Assembly (NCBI GenBank): GCA_963922205.1
Contig: CAWUHX010000069.1
Span: 620,001-684,000, forward strand
DNA from: Romanomermis culicivorax
Taxonomy: Eukaryota; Nematoda; Enoplea; Mermithida; Mermithidae
Direction of reading: 5' to 3'
Length of the DNA: 64,000 nt
Made by a program: the position numbers and the translations under genes. Below are positions 21,914 to 34,156 of the stretch, in pieces. The notes below the pieces were generated by a model. The model made no database searches and was not told the origin of the DNA. It saw nothing but the letters and a program-made list of their open reading frames with translations. Position 1 is the stretch's first letter, and every line of letters starts with the position of its first letter.

Positions 21914-23645
21914 ATGAGTTCGAATTTACCCGTGCATCCCAGCACTACGTTAATGGGAGAAAGCCCAACAAAAACGCCTACTCAGGCTCCTGCACAATCT
22001 TCCACGGAAACAGAATTCGATACAGAAACGGCAATGGCCGTCGAATCATTGATAAAACAACCGCTGAAGAATCATTCACAGTAAAAACGAAAATCCCTAC
22101 CGAAACTGATGTTATACAAATCAATAGCGAAGACGATGATGTATCAAGAACTGATACTACCGCGCCAATGACAACAGCTGGAACTACATCTTCGCTAACT
22201 CCGTTATCCAAAAATCTGTGGTACAGTCAGTATGACATAGATTGGGATAAAGGAGAGGAATATCCAGAGAAAGACGCGTTGGTAAAAACTACGTCGATGA
22301 GAGACATCTCTCAAATAGAACGCGAAGATGACGATGATTCGAAAATGGTACCACCACGAATAATTCCTATGCAACATATAATTCCAAAGAAAAAGGAGGT
22401 AGACACCTCTACACCTGTCAGTACGGAAAGCACGACTCCTGTTTTGGAGGTTAAAAAAGATCGACTTTGCGACGAACATGGTGAACCGATTCGCAACGTT
22501 AGAGCGTATCAGTTTTCGCTGTTTCGTAGACAAAACGCGATCAATAGACAATTGCCCACTATTCAGGATTATCTGGAGTCTCATCCAGAAGATCCAAACT
22601 ACGTGCCACCATCTAAGAAACGTCGCGATTCGCAAGAAGATACGCGAAGTAGAGAACGCAAAGAAACGGATTCGCGAACACGAGAACGACCTTCACAGTC
22701 TACTGCATGAAAAGAAAGTGACGATTACGACAGTCGAAAGTATCGTCATGGTGAATACGTGTCAAAGGAACGACCTAGAAAATATCACCGAGATCGTGAC
22801 TATAGACGGGAACATTCTAGCGATTCAAAAGACCGTCAAAAGAGAATCGAATGGGCTAGCGCTTTGAAAAGAGATCAGCTGCGAAAAGAGGAATTAGAGG
22901 GTCAACAGCCTCCAATGGCTGACTCTGAACAAATGATGGACAAAGTAATTATTATCAATTACTTCAATCGCGCTCATCTCAATTTCGATCCTACGATTTT
23001 ACATCAGGCCACCGCAGCTTCACAACAAATAGCTCAGGATTTCCCTGACTATTTTCAAGCACGATACTTGCGTCGAGATCCACATTGTAGGGAGGAACTC
23101 ACTGCAGTTCTCCTAAGCTGGATGTGCGATTACTACAAGTACTACAGTGCTGAAAACGCGATCGTCATAACACAGCTTACGCTGTTTCTTTTCCATGCCC
23201 GACAGGCCTATGACTACAAAACGACCGATAATTCATATTCCATGGCTCTGCGCTACATTTTACAATGTTTGACGGATACAAGAGCTCCGAATTATCTGGC
23301 CACCGAAGAAAGAAAAGCTATCATCTGAGAAATCCACCAGAATACCAAATCGAAATGGAAAAAAGAGCCGAAGAAAAGAAGCGAAAAGACGAGATAGCGT
23401 CGTTGAAAGCGAGTGTGCCTCCGAAGTATCAAATGACACCGGCTCTGATCATCACCATGACTAAAACTGCCACAACTTAACCGCGGGTTGTTGGAATTCG
23501 AACGTCATTGGGAGCTGCGGAACGAGCTTTAGCCCCACGAGCGCCGACTACGAGTCAATCGATACAGATGCCTCCACCCCGCATTTTGAAAACGAGCAAA
23601 ACTCCAATGAAAGTTTTGCCAAAAGGTCGCAGATTCCCACTGAAA
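21914..23645 (+). pseudogene. 3' ORF B: acidic then Arg-Ser-rich protein, multiple frameshifts
   Basis: Begins at ATG 21914 ([16 protein letters not shown]..), Thr/Pro-rich, and shifts frame near 22080. It continues acidic (EREDDDDS) up to a DEHGEPIRN segment, then PPSKKRRDSQEDTRSRE, an Arg/Ser/Glu-rich stretch. After 22710 it resumes in shifted frames (22759-23328, then 23265-23480, then to TGA near 23645). It contains a probably folded helical part around 22925-23300 (NFDPTILHQATAASQQI..RQAYDYKTTD). I recognise no family. The frame at 21877 that starts with the TGA/ATG overlap is initially a shadow. The RS-like region suggests RNA or nuclear interaction, by inference only. Confidence 0.45.
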
Positions 23646-24003
23646 TGATTCGAAAAGGGTGAGTATCACGATGCTAAATGCATCTCTTTTCTTTCACTAG
23701 TTTATTGTTTTTTCCACTGGAATCTTTTCTTTTTTGAAATCTCTAAAATTTTAATCTTCTCGGTATAAAATACTAGTTTTGGTTTGCTCATCGCTTTGTG
23801 CCATAACATTTGTGATAATATCGTTAACATTTTCTTTGCTTATTTTTTGTGTAGTTTGTGCTGCAGCGTAGGAGTATGAAAGAGACAAACTGTCGAAAGA
23901 AACTTGCGAAAAAACGAGCTAAACGCTCTCATGCGATCAAAACATCAACTTACCATGACACGTCGAAATCGCTTAAGGCGATTTACATCGAAAGGGGGAG
24001 GAG
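23646..24003 (+). other. 3' untranslated part and polypurine tract of the retroelement
   Basis: Noncoding, with a possible donor (GTGAGTATC at about 23658) and acceptor (TTTTGTGTAG at about 23854) followed by a short basic frame from 23876 that runs into the LTR. AAAGGGGGAGGAG at 23991-24003 sits immediately before the 3' LTR and is the expected plus-strand primer. Confidence 0.65.
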
Positions 24004-24577
24004 TGTTGTGGAGCGATTTGACGTATTTGCAAAGTTTGTGTTGCATTGGAGTAAAGATCGGCAAGTTCGAGAAAGAAAGATTGTGACAACACCTGCGGAG
24101 AGGCGTGGCTACGATGTGAAGAAATTGTGAAAATATTTTGATTAGAGTTCGTTTGTACTGTAGCCAGACGGTTGTGTTTTCTTGTTTGTCTGGAGAGTGT
24201 GAGGCGGCGATTTGTACTAGTAAATTGTGTGAAGAAAGTGTGTTCTAGGTTGAGTCAAACTATTTGGAGAATAGTTTGAGTATTCAGGTGAAACTCCAGA
24301 GCAGTTAAGATAGTACGGCCCGAGTTTCAGCATCCGAAAACCTTCGACGACCTGAGCGAAGATCCCTGGATAAATTTGACATAGCGCTCTCTACGAGCCC
24401 CTCAATCTCCTGTGTACGATTATCGTTGCGTTGATTTCGTCTAACACTCTGAGTGTTCCGTTTCTAGCATTCCGCACACTCTTCTACGTTCCATACGTCT
24501 CTTCTAAAAACGCGTGATAACTTGTCAAGCTACACAGCTTTGCGTTCCGTCGTCTACTTTTATTTCCACGTACGACA
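24004..24577 (+). repeat. 3' LTR
   Basis: Matches 15466-16041 along its whole length. It ends ..CACGTACGACA followed by the target duplicate CATA. Confidence 0.92.
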
Positions 24578-24802
24578 CATATTGACTTCGAATTGTAAAT
24601 GTTTTGTCCATGAAAAAGCATCGTTATCGCATCGAATTTACTTAATGATCAATTTACAATCAAGACGATCTCTTGGTGTAAAAACTACAATAAAATTTTT
24701 GCTTACTGTGACATGAATCACGCAGAGCAGGTTTATTTTGATAAAGCAGTGTGGAGCAGGAACTGCCATCAATTTCATTAGTCGCAAAAAATTGTGCCAT
24801 CA

Positions 24803-25578
24803 ACATACCTGTAATTGCGGGGAAGTTGGGGAGACCCCATCCCAACCTGGCCGAAACCTATACCCAAATGTCGGGACCCCCACCCGTAAGACCTCCGACC
24901 AGTTGGGGGGGGTAAATTCGAAATTTTGGGGGGGGGTAGGAAAAAGTCGACATTTTTCCCAAAAAAGGCCAAAAAACAAGCACTTTTTGGCACATTTTTT
25001 TTAATTTTTTCCCAACTGGGGGGGGAAATGATTTTGGGTACAGGGTTGACCGAGTTGGAGGGGGGCTCCCCCCCCCCCAAGCATACCTGTACGTGGGGGG
25101 GGACCCCCCCCCCCCAACTCGGCCAACCCTATACCCAAAATCATTTCCCCCCCAACCCCCCCCCCCCAGTTGGGAAAAAATTAAAAAAATTTGCCAAAAA
25201 GTGTATGTTTTTTGGCCCTTTTTGGGAAAAATTTCGACTTTTTCCTACCCCCCCCAAAATTTCGGATTTACCCCCCCCCCCCAACTGGTCGGAGGTCTTA
25301 CAGGTATGCCCCCAAGTACAGGTATGCCCCCACCCCCAACTATACCTGTAAGCATACCTGTAAGACCTCCGACCAGTTGGGGGGGGGGGGGTAGGAAAAA
25401 GTCGAAATTTTTCCCCAAAAAGGTCAAAAAACATACACTTTTTTGAAAATTTTTTCAATTTTTTCCAAACTCGGGGGGGGGTTAGGCGGGGAAATGATTT
25501 TGGGGCCAAGTTGGGGGGTTCCACCCCCCCCCCAAGTACAGGTATGCCCCCAACTTGGTCAACCGACAACCCTATACC
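24803..25578. mobile_element. Composite cluster of G-tract elements in both orientations
   Basis: At least four element ends are present: CATACCTGTA at 24803, CATACCTGTACG at about 25083, the inverted GGTCTTACAGGTATG ending at about 25317, CATACCTGTAAGACC at about 25352, and AAGTACAGGTATG ending at about 25547. The units between are full or partial copies, plus-strand G-rich from 24900 to 25075, C-rich from 25098 to 25300, then G-rich again. It looks like repeated insertion of the family into itself. All open frames here are artefacts of the repeats. Confidence 0.7.
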
Positions 25579-25588
25579 ATCACCGTTT

Positions 25589-26755
25589 TTTTTCCTCGAA
25601 GATTTTTTCCACATGAGAACCGGACCCAAAATTTTTTTCCTCATTTTTAAAAACGTTTATAATGTGGCTACGGATGCTTTTTTATCCATTTTAGGAGCAT
25701 ACCCAAGCATTTTGTTGTATATGTAGTCAGAAACCTGTAAAAATGAGGAAAAAAATTGCGAAAATTCTGGTTATGTTAGTCAAAAAGAGCTCATGAACAT
25801 GCCTGTAAGACCTCCGACCAGTTGGGGGGGGGGGGGGTAGGAAAAAGTCGAAATTTTTCCCAAAAAAGGCCAAAAAACATACACTTTTTGGAAAATTTTT
25901 TTAATTTTTTCCCAACTGGGGGTGGGGTTTGGGGGGAAATGATTTTGGGTACTGTGTTGGCCAAGTTGGGTAGGGTCCCCCTCAACCCCCCCCCCCCCAA
26001 GTACAGGTATGCTCATGAAGAATATATTGGTGTTCTATAGGAGCGGATAGAGCAAGTTAACGATAGAGTTCTCATGAATTTATCCGCTATCAACATTTCT
26101 GTGATTCCGATTAGAATCATCTAATTTTATTTAGTTCTTGGTCCGGCGCAAAGCGCCGGAAAAATTTTTGAATTTTCACTTTCTAAAACCTGAAAAATGA
26201 ACGTTCTTAACGCTGGGAAATAAATTAAAATCAGGGATGAAGTGTAATTTGCTCCCCATTCCGGCGCGAAGCGGCGGAAAAATTTTCGGGTTTTTATATT
26301 CTAAAACGCTGAAAAATAAATCTCTCCAACAGATAATTCGTGAAGAAAAGTTTTAAAATCGCTATCTAGAATGATGTCTTCAATTTCCACTTACGATAAA
26401 CGCAAAAGTTCAGATTGCAAGCGTTTAAAAAATTCCAATCATCGAGAGAAAAAATTGAGAGAATTGATGAAAAATCTCTCTTTTCGGCGACATAATTGAC
26501 TGTAAACGTTTAGAAAATGAAACGAGCTAGCTTGATTGATAGAAACTGTTGAGCATTAATTAGAAAGTCGAAGTAGATATGCTAATGGCCGCGCCTGATA
26601 GAATATAGTTATAATTATACCGATGACCGGCGCGTAGCGCCGGAAAATTTTGAGATTTTGACCTTTTAAAGTCCACCAAAACGCATCTTTTCGGTTTAGA
26701 GTTCCCTAAAATTTTTTCCACAATGAGAAGACCCCATTTGAGGAAAAAACGGTGT
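25589..26755. mobile_element. Repeat element with CACCGTTTTTTTTCCTC / GAGGAAAAAACGGTG ends
   Basis: Left CACCGTTTTTTTTCCTC and right GAGGAAAAAACGGTG are near-perfect inverted repeats about 1.17 kb apart. The interior matches 9835-10140 and carries GGCGC-x-GCGCC hairpins near 26152, 26262 and 26629. It is interrupted by a G-tract element (25798-26011). No transposase is seen, and the target duplication was not established. Confidence 0.5.
25798..26011. mobile_element. G-tract element with 8-bp duplication, nested
   Basis: CATGCCTGTAAGACC..AAGTACAGGTATG flanked by CTCATGAA at 25790-25797 and 26012-26019. The uninterrupted relative at 9985-10000 confirms the insertion point. Confidence 0.87.
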
Positions 26756-26759
26756 ATAC

Positions 26760-26948
26760 CATACCTGTACGACCTCCGACCTGTTGGGGGGAGGTAGAAA
26801 AAAGTCGAAGTTTTTCCCAAAAAAGGCCAAAAAACACATTTTTTTAATTTTTTCCAAACTGGGGGGGGTTGGGGGGGTAAATGATTTTGGGTACTGGGTT
26901 GGCCAAGTTGGGGGGTCCCCCCCAACCCCTCCCCCAGGTACAGGTATG
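26760..26948. mobile_element. G-tract element copy
   Basis: CATACCTGTACGACC..GGTACAGGTATG with shorter G runs. The flanking 8-mers are only partly alike, so this copy is older or has recombined. Confidence 0.7.
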
Positions 26949-28664
26949 CCCTATACCCAGCCCCCCTCCTAAAACTCGGAAAAATTAGCAGAAAAGTGGT
27001 TGTTTTGGGAAAATTTTCGAAATTTTTCCGACTTTTTCAGGGGTTTTTTGACCTCCCTCCCCAAAATTTTGGAAATGTTGGGACCCCCACCCAAGTGTTT
27101 TTTTTTGTACTTTACATTACAGACAAACGAAAATTTTAGGACAAAAAAATTTTTTGTCACTCAACAGACAGCCATCAATATTAAGTATCAATGGACTTGT
27201 TTGTTATGCGTCCCCATCGATAACGACAAACTAGCAGCTATAGCATAATTTTGAAAGCTTTTTGTGGAGTGTTTCACTAGTGGATGTTCTGTGCCTCATG
27301 ATCAAGTCACTGTTTTTTTCTACATTTGCACTATAATGTGGAAAAAAAATCTGGAAGGTGGATAAAAATTTTGAGGTCTTTCCACAAATGGCGAACAAAA
27401 ATTTAACGTTTTCATATTGAAAAGATGCATTTTTTTGCAATTTAGGAGGTCCAAATCTCAAAATTTTCCGGCGCGGGTTATAACTTCAACAATCATTATT
27501 ATTTATTACCCAGCTCAGGCGCGGCTTTTAGCATGTCTACCTTTACTTGACTTCACTTGACTGATTAGTGCTTATAGGTTCTAATTATCAACATATTATA
27601 GATTAATGCTTGATCCTGTATTGTTTGTTGACAAACTTGATGAAAACTAACATTTTTCTCGGCCATTTTACCAACATTTTTTGCGACCTTCATGAAAATT
27701 TTGACTTCCATGTGATTAAAGCATTTTTAGTGTAAAAATTACTGAGTCGCTTGCCTAATTTTCGAATTTTAGTTTGTCCGACTAAAAATTTATTAAATTC
27801 AGTGAGAAATCAAACCTTCTGTCTGGGAAATAAAAGGTGAAAAGATTCATTTTCCAGCGTTCCAGAATATTGAAATCCAGAAAAAATTTTCGGCGCTGGG
27901 CGCCGAACACATTACTCTAGTTTAGTCATATTAATCTTTTCATTTTCTCTCCAAAACCCAGAAAATTGGGTTTTAAATATCTAAGACTGATGCGGACCGA
28001 ATGAAATAAAGAAAACTAGTTTTCAATGGTTTTTCCAATAAATTTAAGCAAATTTATCTATTTCAGAGTGAGCAACTAAAAATTTATCTGTACAACTAAA
28101 GTTTTTCTCCAAGTTGCACATTGCAACCTGGCCTGTGCAAAAAAGACCTGCTTCTGGCTCATAGCTTTTCGGCCAAAGTTATGAAAGGTTACGAACAAAT
28201 TAATGGTTTTAAAATTTTTCGAATGATAATTTCTTGAAATTACGATCTATGAACACAAAATTTAAATCTAATTTTTAAGATATATGATCAGAATGATTAT
28301 CAGAATGCTTTAAAAAGCTCAAAAACACTTGAATAATGTGTTTATGAGCATTTTCAAGCGAAAAAAACGACGATTTTAAGACGAAAAAAATTTTTTTCAA
28401 CATGTGGAAAAAAATTTGACATCTTTCCATAGTTCAGGAATAAAGTTCGTTGAAAAAAACAGTGGATCAAGTGTTTTATGTGTCTGAATTTGTAGCCTTC
28501 TTATGTGTCTCGTGGAAATAGCCAACGTAGTAATATTTCACAGCATGTTTGTTGCATTTTATAACAATGAATGCCTTTTTTAGCGATTTTTTGGAAATTT
28601 TGGAGTACAAACGGTTTTTGAGAGGTCGTTTGTACCAGTACAAATTTACCGAGTACAAAAAAAC
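26949..28664. other. Old repeat DNA, no gene
   Basis: Contains GGCGC hairpin motifs near 27468 and 27890 and AGCTCAGGCGCGGC at 27510 (shared with 8737). It is rich in AAAATTTT/TTTTCG words. No exon, RNA gene or intact element was recognised. Confidence 0.4.
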
Positions 28665-28737
28665 ACTGCCCCCACCCCAAAATTTTGGGTTTACCATCCT
28701 CCCCCCCCCCCAAACTGGCTCTTACAGGTATGGCCAT
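28665..28737. mobile_element. Truncated G-tract element, inverted
   Basis: CCCCAAAATTTTGGGTTTACC, a C run and AACTGGCTCTTACAGGTATG reproduce the left end of the family in reverse. The other end is missing. Confidence 0.6.
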
Positions 28738-30443
28738 CAATTTCATTAGTCGAAAAATATTATATCATCAACTTGATTGGTCGAAAAAATGTAGTTTTCT
28801 GCTGCCTTACCGTAAGTTTGAGCCTAAGACTACGCCAGAAAATTTACCGGAAAAAACTAAAAAATCAATTTATTCGATCGTGAATTGATGATAGTTCTCG
28901 CTCGGCAATGCAGAATGTTGCTCGGCGGTTTACGCCATTTTCGCGGTTTTCAATCGATTCTTTATCTTACGCTTTTTTCGCGGTTTCATCATTAAGCGTT
29001 TTTTGCTTTTTTTATTGGTTTTCGCGTTTTTTACTTAGCTCACACACAGATGGTTTTTTATCTTTCTAAGCTTCTAACATAGAAAGCATTATAAATTTTC
29101 CGGCGTTTCGCGCCGTATTTCAAATGATTTGCTGGTCTTCCTAGTCCGTAGGTAAAAAATATCATTTCAAGTTATGCTTATAGCTTTTAAACATCAACAT
29201 TATGGATCATTGTTTGCTCATGCTCTTGTATTATTTTTTGACGTATATTTCATGAAAGTCAAGATTTTCCAGGATTATTTTTTCAGAGCCTTTTTGTGGG
29301 GCATAAGACAAAATTTCTTGTCCTGGTTGAGATGAAGAATTCAATTTGTCGATTGCGTATACCTAATTTCTGAGTTTTAGTCGCATTTTTCTGACATGAT
29401 TTTTGCATTTTTCCCCTCTGGAAATTACTAAATTCGCTCAAAAAATTAGATCTTTTGTCCGGGAAACAAATGTTTTAATTTCCAGCAATATAGAATATTG
29501 AAAGCAAAAAAATGTTCGGTGCTAGGCGCTGAAATTGAAATTAACGACATTGGAATGTAGCATAAAACGTCTGCCGCTGAATTTTTTTTGCGATCTGTGT
29601 TTTATGCCTTAGATAATTTGAAATTAATCTCTTTCAATGTATTATCATGATTATCTAGTCTACAATGTGAAAAATTTAATTTTTTCAAGATTATACTAAA
29701 ATTGGCTCCGATTACAGGTGTGGAGAAATGAGTTATGAAGTCATATACATGTGACGGAACTCCGAGGTCCGTGGGGGCTCTTATGGCACTTCCCTGCTCC
29801 GATTACATGTATGTATAAAGGAATGGAAAAGAAGCGAAAAAAAGCAAGGTTAAAAAACTGACAAAAAACTTGAACGCTCGATACTGCACCACCCGATATG
29901 CGGCGGTGGGTTACAGTCAATCACAAAGTTATTTCTGTAATGGGATACGCAAAATGACCGCAATAACTTTCCAAACACAACCCTTAGGTAATTACTAAAA
30001 TAAATGATTTTCTTATGAAGGACGCCAAGTTGAGCGAATTTTATATTTCATCAAGAGGATTCCATATATCGATATATCTGATAAGGAAATCGTATTTGTT
30101 AAAGGCGCAGTAGCACTGATTTAAGCATAGCTTATAGTTGAATTGGCGACGAGTTATATGTATCAATATTGAGAGTGAAGAAATCCTCAAAATTAATGCA
30201 AGAATTTCCTTTCATAATTGATTACATTAAAGATAGAGCTTACAGAGGCAGGCATATTCATAAGCCTGTGAAAATATATTTATTCAGGTTGTGCATCTAG
30301 AATTTCTGAGAACTGAGAAGGCTAAAAATTTTCATTTATTCATCTGTTTGTTGCTTTTGAAAGGTAACAGGTCATCACGCTCCCCAATTCTCTCCGGATG
30401 GCATTAATATAACGTAAAATTTATGATTTTTGGAGCTCTTCGC
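28738..30443. repeat. Intergenic DNA with a small CATGTA-ended repeat
   Basis: 29743-29815 is a 70-bp unit between CATATACATGTGAC and ATTACATGTATG, a miniature relative of 34157-34526. GGCG-TTTCG-CGCC occurs near 29099. Otherwise AT-rich with no exon seen before the gene at 30444. Confidence 0.4.
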
Positions 30444-31607
30444 ATGGAAATACCGTACAAGTCAATACAGCTTGCGAACCAATTAGCTACCAGTGCAAAG
30501 ATCGGCAAGATCGTCAGGTTTCAAGATATTAATTGTAAGTTTTCGACCTTTTTTCATTTTCAAATTATTTCTATTTTCAAATTAGATACATTTCCAGGTC
30601 AATTCTTTCGACAACTTTTCGAATGTTTTTGCTCACCTTTCATCGCCGATGAAGAGTTCCTCAACGAGTTATCGAACGTTCGAAAGGATGTCGATTACGT
30701 AGCCTCAATCGTAGATTATATTGGAACAGAATTTTTGGAAGTGGATTTAACGAATTCTTTAAATTCCAAGGTAATTTGCATTAAAATTTCGAAGTTCCAG
30801 AGTCTTCTCGTGATAGTCTGTACTATATTATACTCATATAATCTTCATTTATAGGCGATATGTTCCGGAAATCCGATTGAAATTTACTCATTTTTATCTA
30901 TCTTCGACAATTTGCACCACTGTCTGTTCATACAAAATAAGCCACTTTCATCCGCACCCAAACACCTAAGCGCTAAAATTAACGATTGTGGCAAAACTAG
31001 TGTTCTTTTTTCGCCGAGGACGGCTTTAAATCGAAAAAATATGAAAGGTATTCCAGTTGTTATCCATAAATCGCCCTTTGAAGTTGAAAATAAGCTGATA
31101 TTACGAAATATGGGCGTCCCTCGATCATCCATCGATTTATTGAGTTTAGAAATGCTCATACGCCAAACAAAGGCAAATCACCTTCTACACGTTTTAAAAC
31201 GAGAATGCTCTAAAACCGAAGCTCAGTTGAAAATGGCAACGTCGAGGGTCATACTGAAACGCGCTATCAGTCGACATTTAGTTAAAGCGAAGCGGCGAAG
31301 GAATCATGAGTTATTATTGAAGAAAGCGAAATTAACTTTGCAAAACGTAGAGAAAGATCGCAAAAGAAAGTTCGAAGAAAGAAATCTACGAGCTACTGGA
31401 AGGCTTTATTCTACGGCTAATGAGGAATCATCTATTATTGACAACGATTATAGCTTAGATAGCGGATACAGCGCCGCTGCACATGCGCAATCTTTTAAAC
31501 TTGTGAAAAATTTGGCTAAAGAATGGAATACTATAATCCAGAATAGAGCCGATTCAATCGAAAATGCTTCGTATAATAGAATTTCATCTATGACGGATGA
31601 GAACTAG
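30444..31607 (+). CDS. CEP95-like protein with N-terminal NN-CH domain
   Basis: Exons 30444-30534, 30598-30770 and 30855-31607 join in frame. Introns are 63 and 84 bp (GTAAGT..TTTCCAG; GTAATT..TTTATAG) and give 338 residues. Residues about 8-108 (IQLANQLATSAKIGK.., ..VASIVDYIGTEFLEVDL.., ..YSFLSIFDNLHHCL) follow the calponin-homology-like N-terminus of the centrosomal protein CEP95, including the final FLxIFDxL helix. The rest is basic and mostly helical (KAKRRRNHELLLKKAKL..), with a Ser/Asn-rich segment and no second domain. Human CEP95 is more than twice as long, so this is a short form or a divergent NN-CH relative. NN-CH proteins act at centrosomes and ciliary bases and often bind tubulin. 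An in-frame upstream ATG exists at 30423; 30444 is preferred because homology begins right after it. No frame damage is seen. Confidence 0.6.
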
Positions 31608-34156
31608 TGTGTTTTATTGTTCAGCCAGAGATCTTTTGCTGTTTGAAAGTTGTCTGAGGGGATCGAAAATCCTCTGCGGAAAATATTGGAAAACAGGATT
31701 TTCATAGGAATTCTGATTGAATATCCCGCTGATCTATGTGGCAAAAATAATGTCTATTCGCCTGACCAGAAATTTTTGTTATTTACATTGATTTTCTCCA
31801 GAGCCATGGTTTTTCTAACACGAGTCCCATCATACATGTGCATGGTACCAGTTTCAGGCCGGGGATAAATCCCGAAATCGTTGGGTAGCAAATCTTTTTC
31901 CTAATTTTATAAAAGTGCAGTTTATTTAGGAAGCCAACATGATGTTCAGTTATTTATAATGACTGGCACATATTATGTTCAGTGTGAATATCGATTTGTC
32001 AATAATGGAGCAAAGAAATGTTGGGTATGGACATGATATGGATTTACCCCACCGTAAAAAAATTTGGCCGAAGTTTACTATAGGCCGAAAATTTGGCGAA
32101 GTAAAATGCAAGAAACACTTTGAAAAGATTAGATTACAAAAAAAAGATCAATTTAAAACACAGTTTATGATTTATGTCAGCAAACAACTTTCTAGAGTAA
32201 CTATTGATACAAAAGGCGATAAAATTTCATTTTAAAGTAAAAAAATTACTATATACTTGATTTCTGGGAAAAATTACTAAAAGACCAATTTTGGTCATTT
32301 ACTATACCCTGGGACCCTTGACCGTGTGCATGTATTATACAACCACTGATTGTACAGCTGAAGACTGGTTGGCCAAAATTGACTGACAGTAAATCCCTGA
32401 CCTAAGGCCCAGCCGTGGGATAATGCCCGGGATCTCCCCCCCCCTCCCCTATGCGCATGTATGAGTCCGATTAGCATTCGTGCCAATGATAAAATATTTC
32501 ATTTGCACGGTTGACAAATGATACTCTATTGATTTCAAACTAATACGCGAGTTTGTCAATTCTAATCATGCATACACGAGTACGGGGTAAACCCTCCTAC
32601 CTGAGACTCTGGGCATCCCTGGCGCGAAAAAAGTCACCCCCTAAACTTTTGTGGACAGCTTTTTTGATGATTTTGTATGAAAAAGAAGCTTGTGGAACTA
32701 TTTTGTTTTTCTGCTCGATTTTTGATTTTCCGAATAATATTGTATTGTTACTTTTTTCTTCTATAAAAATTTTGATTTTAAACTTGTTTTTTTCTTCAGA
32801 AATATATCGTGTTTTGCGCATTTATTTCTTTCACACAGCTATTCGTACGGTTTTTTCTCTTAAATGCTGATAAAAAATCGAAGTTGAAATCGAATGCTAT
32901 GAAAATATTTTACGATTTTCTGCTGAACCATATGCCGTGCGGGGCTAGAAATTTAAAACCTCACTCAACTTCTCTACTTTTGTAAAGAATTATATACGCA
33001 AGCATTTATGTAAACGATTTTGGACACCAATTTAAATTTTGCAATTTTTAAGCATTTTAGTCAGTAGGCAGTGTTTTTCTGCATAGTGCTGACTTTTTAG
33101 GCTTCGTGCAGAATTTTGTTTCGTTGATTTCTGCGCGGGTGCAGAATTGTTTGAGTCACGTGTTTGACCACATATATTCTACTATAACGTGTCAGTGCCA
33201 TTGATTCTGAACTTTTAAACTCAATTATTTTTTTCATTTTAAGACTTTAAAATCTCTTACTTGTGTATTCACTAATAGGAAATGCAGAGACCTTTTTGGC
33301 TTTTCTGAACTATGCACAAAGCCGGGTGCAAAAAAAGAACACTGTCAGCGGGTTAATGATACAGTGTCTTAACCGTGCATGTCACTGAACTTGGATGCTT
33401 GGGGCTTATAGGCTTCCCAAAATTTAAGGAGGGGTTCATTGAAAGATAAATTTTTGAAATTTTTGCCTCAATGTTTGATAATTCAAAAATAGTTTTTCTG
33501 GACCGAAGATTAGTCATTGCTGCTATCCATTTTATGTTCGGAAACGATCATTTTCCGTGTGTTCATGTATACATAGCAGCCAAAAGCTGCAGGAGAGGAC
33601 TCATGGCGGTTAACTTTTTCACTGTGTTTTTATAAAAATGTATGAACTGCTAACTGATTAATAGTTGAACTAGCTAAATCTGACGGCTCATTGGTTTTTA
33701 AATTTTGTGCATAAGCAATAATTTTGCATATTTCACGTATTATATGGTGTTAATCGTCATGGGGCAGTTCGAAGATGATTTTGGTTTTGTTTTACAGTAT
33801 ACTCGAATCCCTGCTTTTCATATTTTTGTGAATTATGATGAATTTCATCTTTGTGTCATGATGTGCTGAGTGAATTGAGACCGGGGACTTGAAAAATAAT
33901 GTTTTTGCATTCAATACAGCTCCACAGTGATCAACAAATTCTTGAGATTTTAGAGAAATAAATTTGAAAGATTACAAAAGTTCAAATGTTCAGTGAAAGA
34001 CGACCGTTGGTCAATTTTTTGGTTACTGATAGGGCTGGCAGACAGCGAACCTTAAGTACGTTCACACTAAAGTATGCACACGTGAGTTATTGGAAGAGAA
34101 TCAACGGGACGGGCCCTTCGCGCCTGCTTAGGTGACTCCGTGCGCATCTTACATCC
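31608..34156. other. No gene supported; scattered repeats
   Basis: The 86-codon frame at 31975-32235 (basic, no domain) is the only candidate and is weak. 32585-32720 is a diverged copy of 51045-51210. CATACATG-type repeat ends occur near 31836 and 32455. The rest is AT-rich. Confidence 0.4.

Larger units (their letters stand above)
15466..24577 (+). mobile_element. LTR retroelement (9.1 kb) with non-canonical 3' gene block
   Basis: The two LTRs are 576 and 574 bp, begin TGTTGTGGAG and end CACGTACGACA. CATA is duplicated at 15462-15465 and 24578-24581. Internal order: gag remnant, integrase, then about 4 kb of extra coding sequence in the envelope position. Protease, reverse transcriptase and RNase H are absent: gag-like sequence ends about 18010 and the integrase zinc-binding region starts about 18030. 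The integrase type is Ty3/gypsy-like (HHCC, then DDE, long C-terminal region). Many small frameshifts and several LTR differences show it is not recent. A 245-bp DNA transposon lies in gag. Confidence 0.9.

Noticed and set aside
22204-22635. 143-codon minus-strand frame with membrane-like segments
   Set aside because: Antisense of the acidic ORF B; hydrophobicity arises from reverse-complementing GAT/GAA-rich codons.
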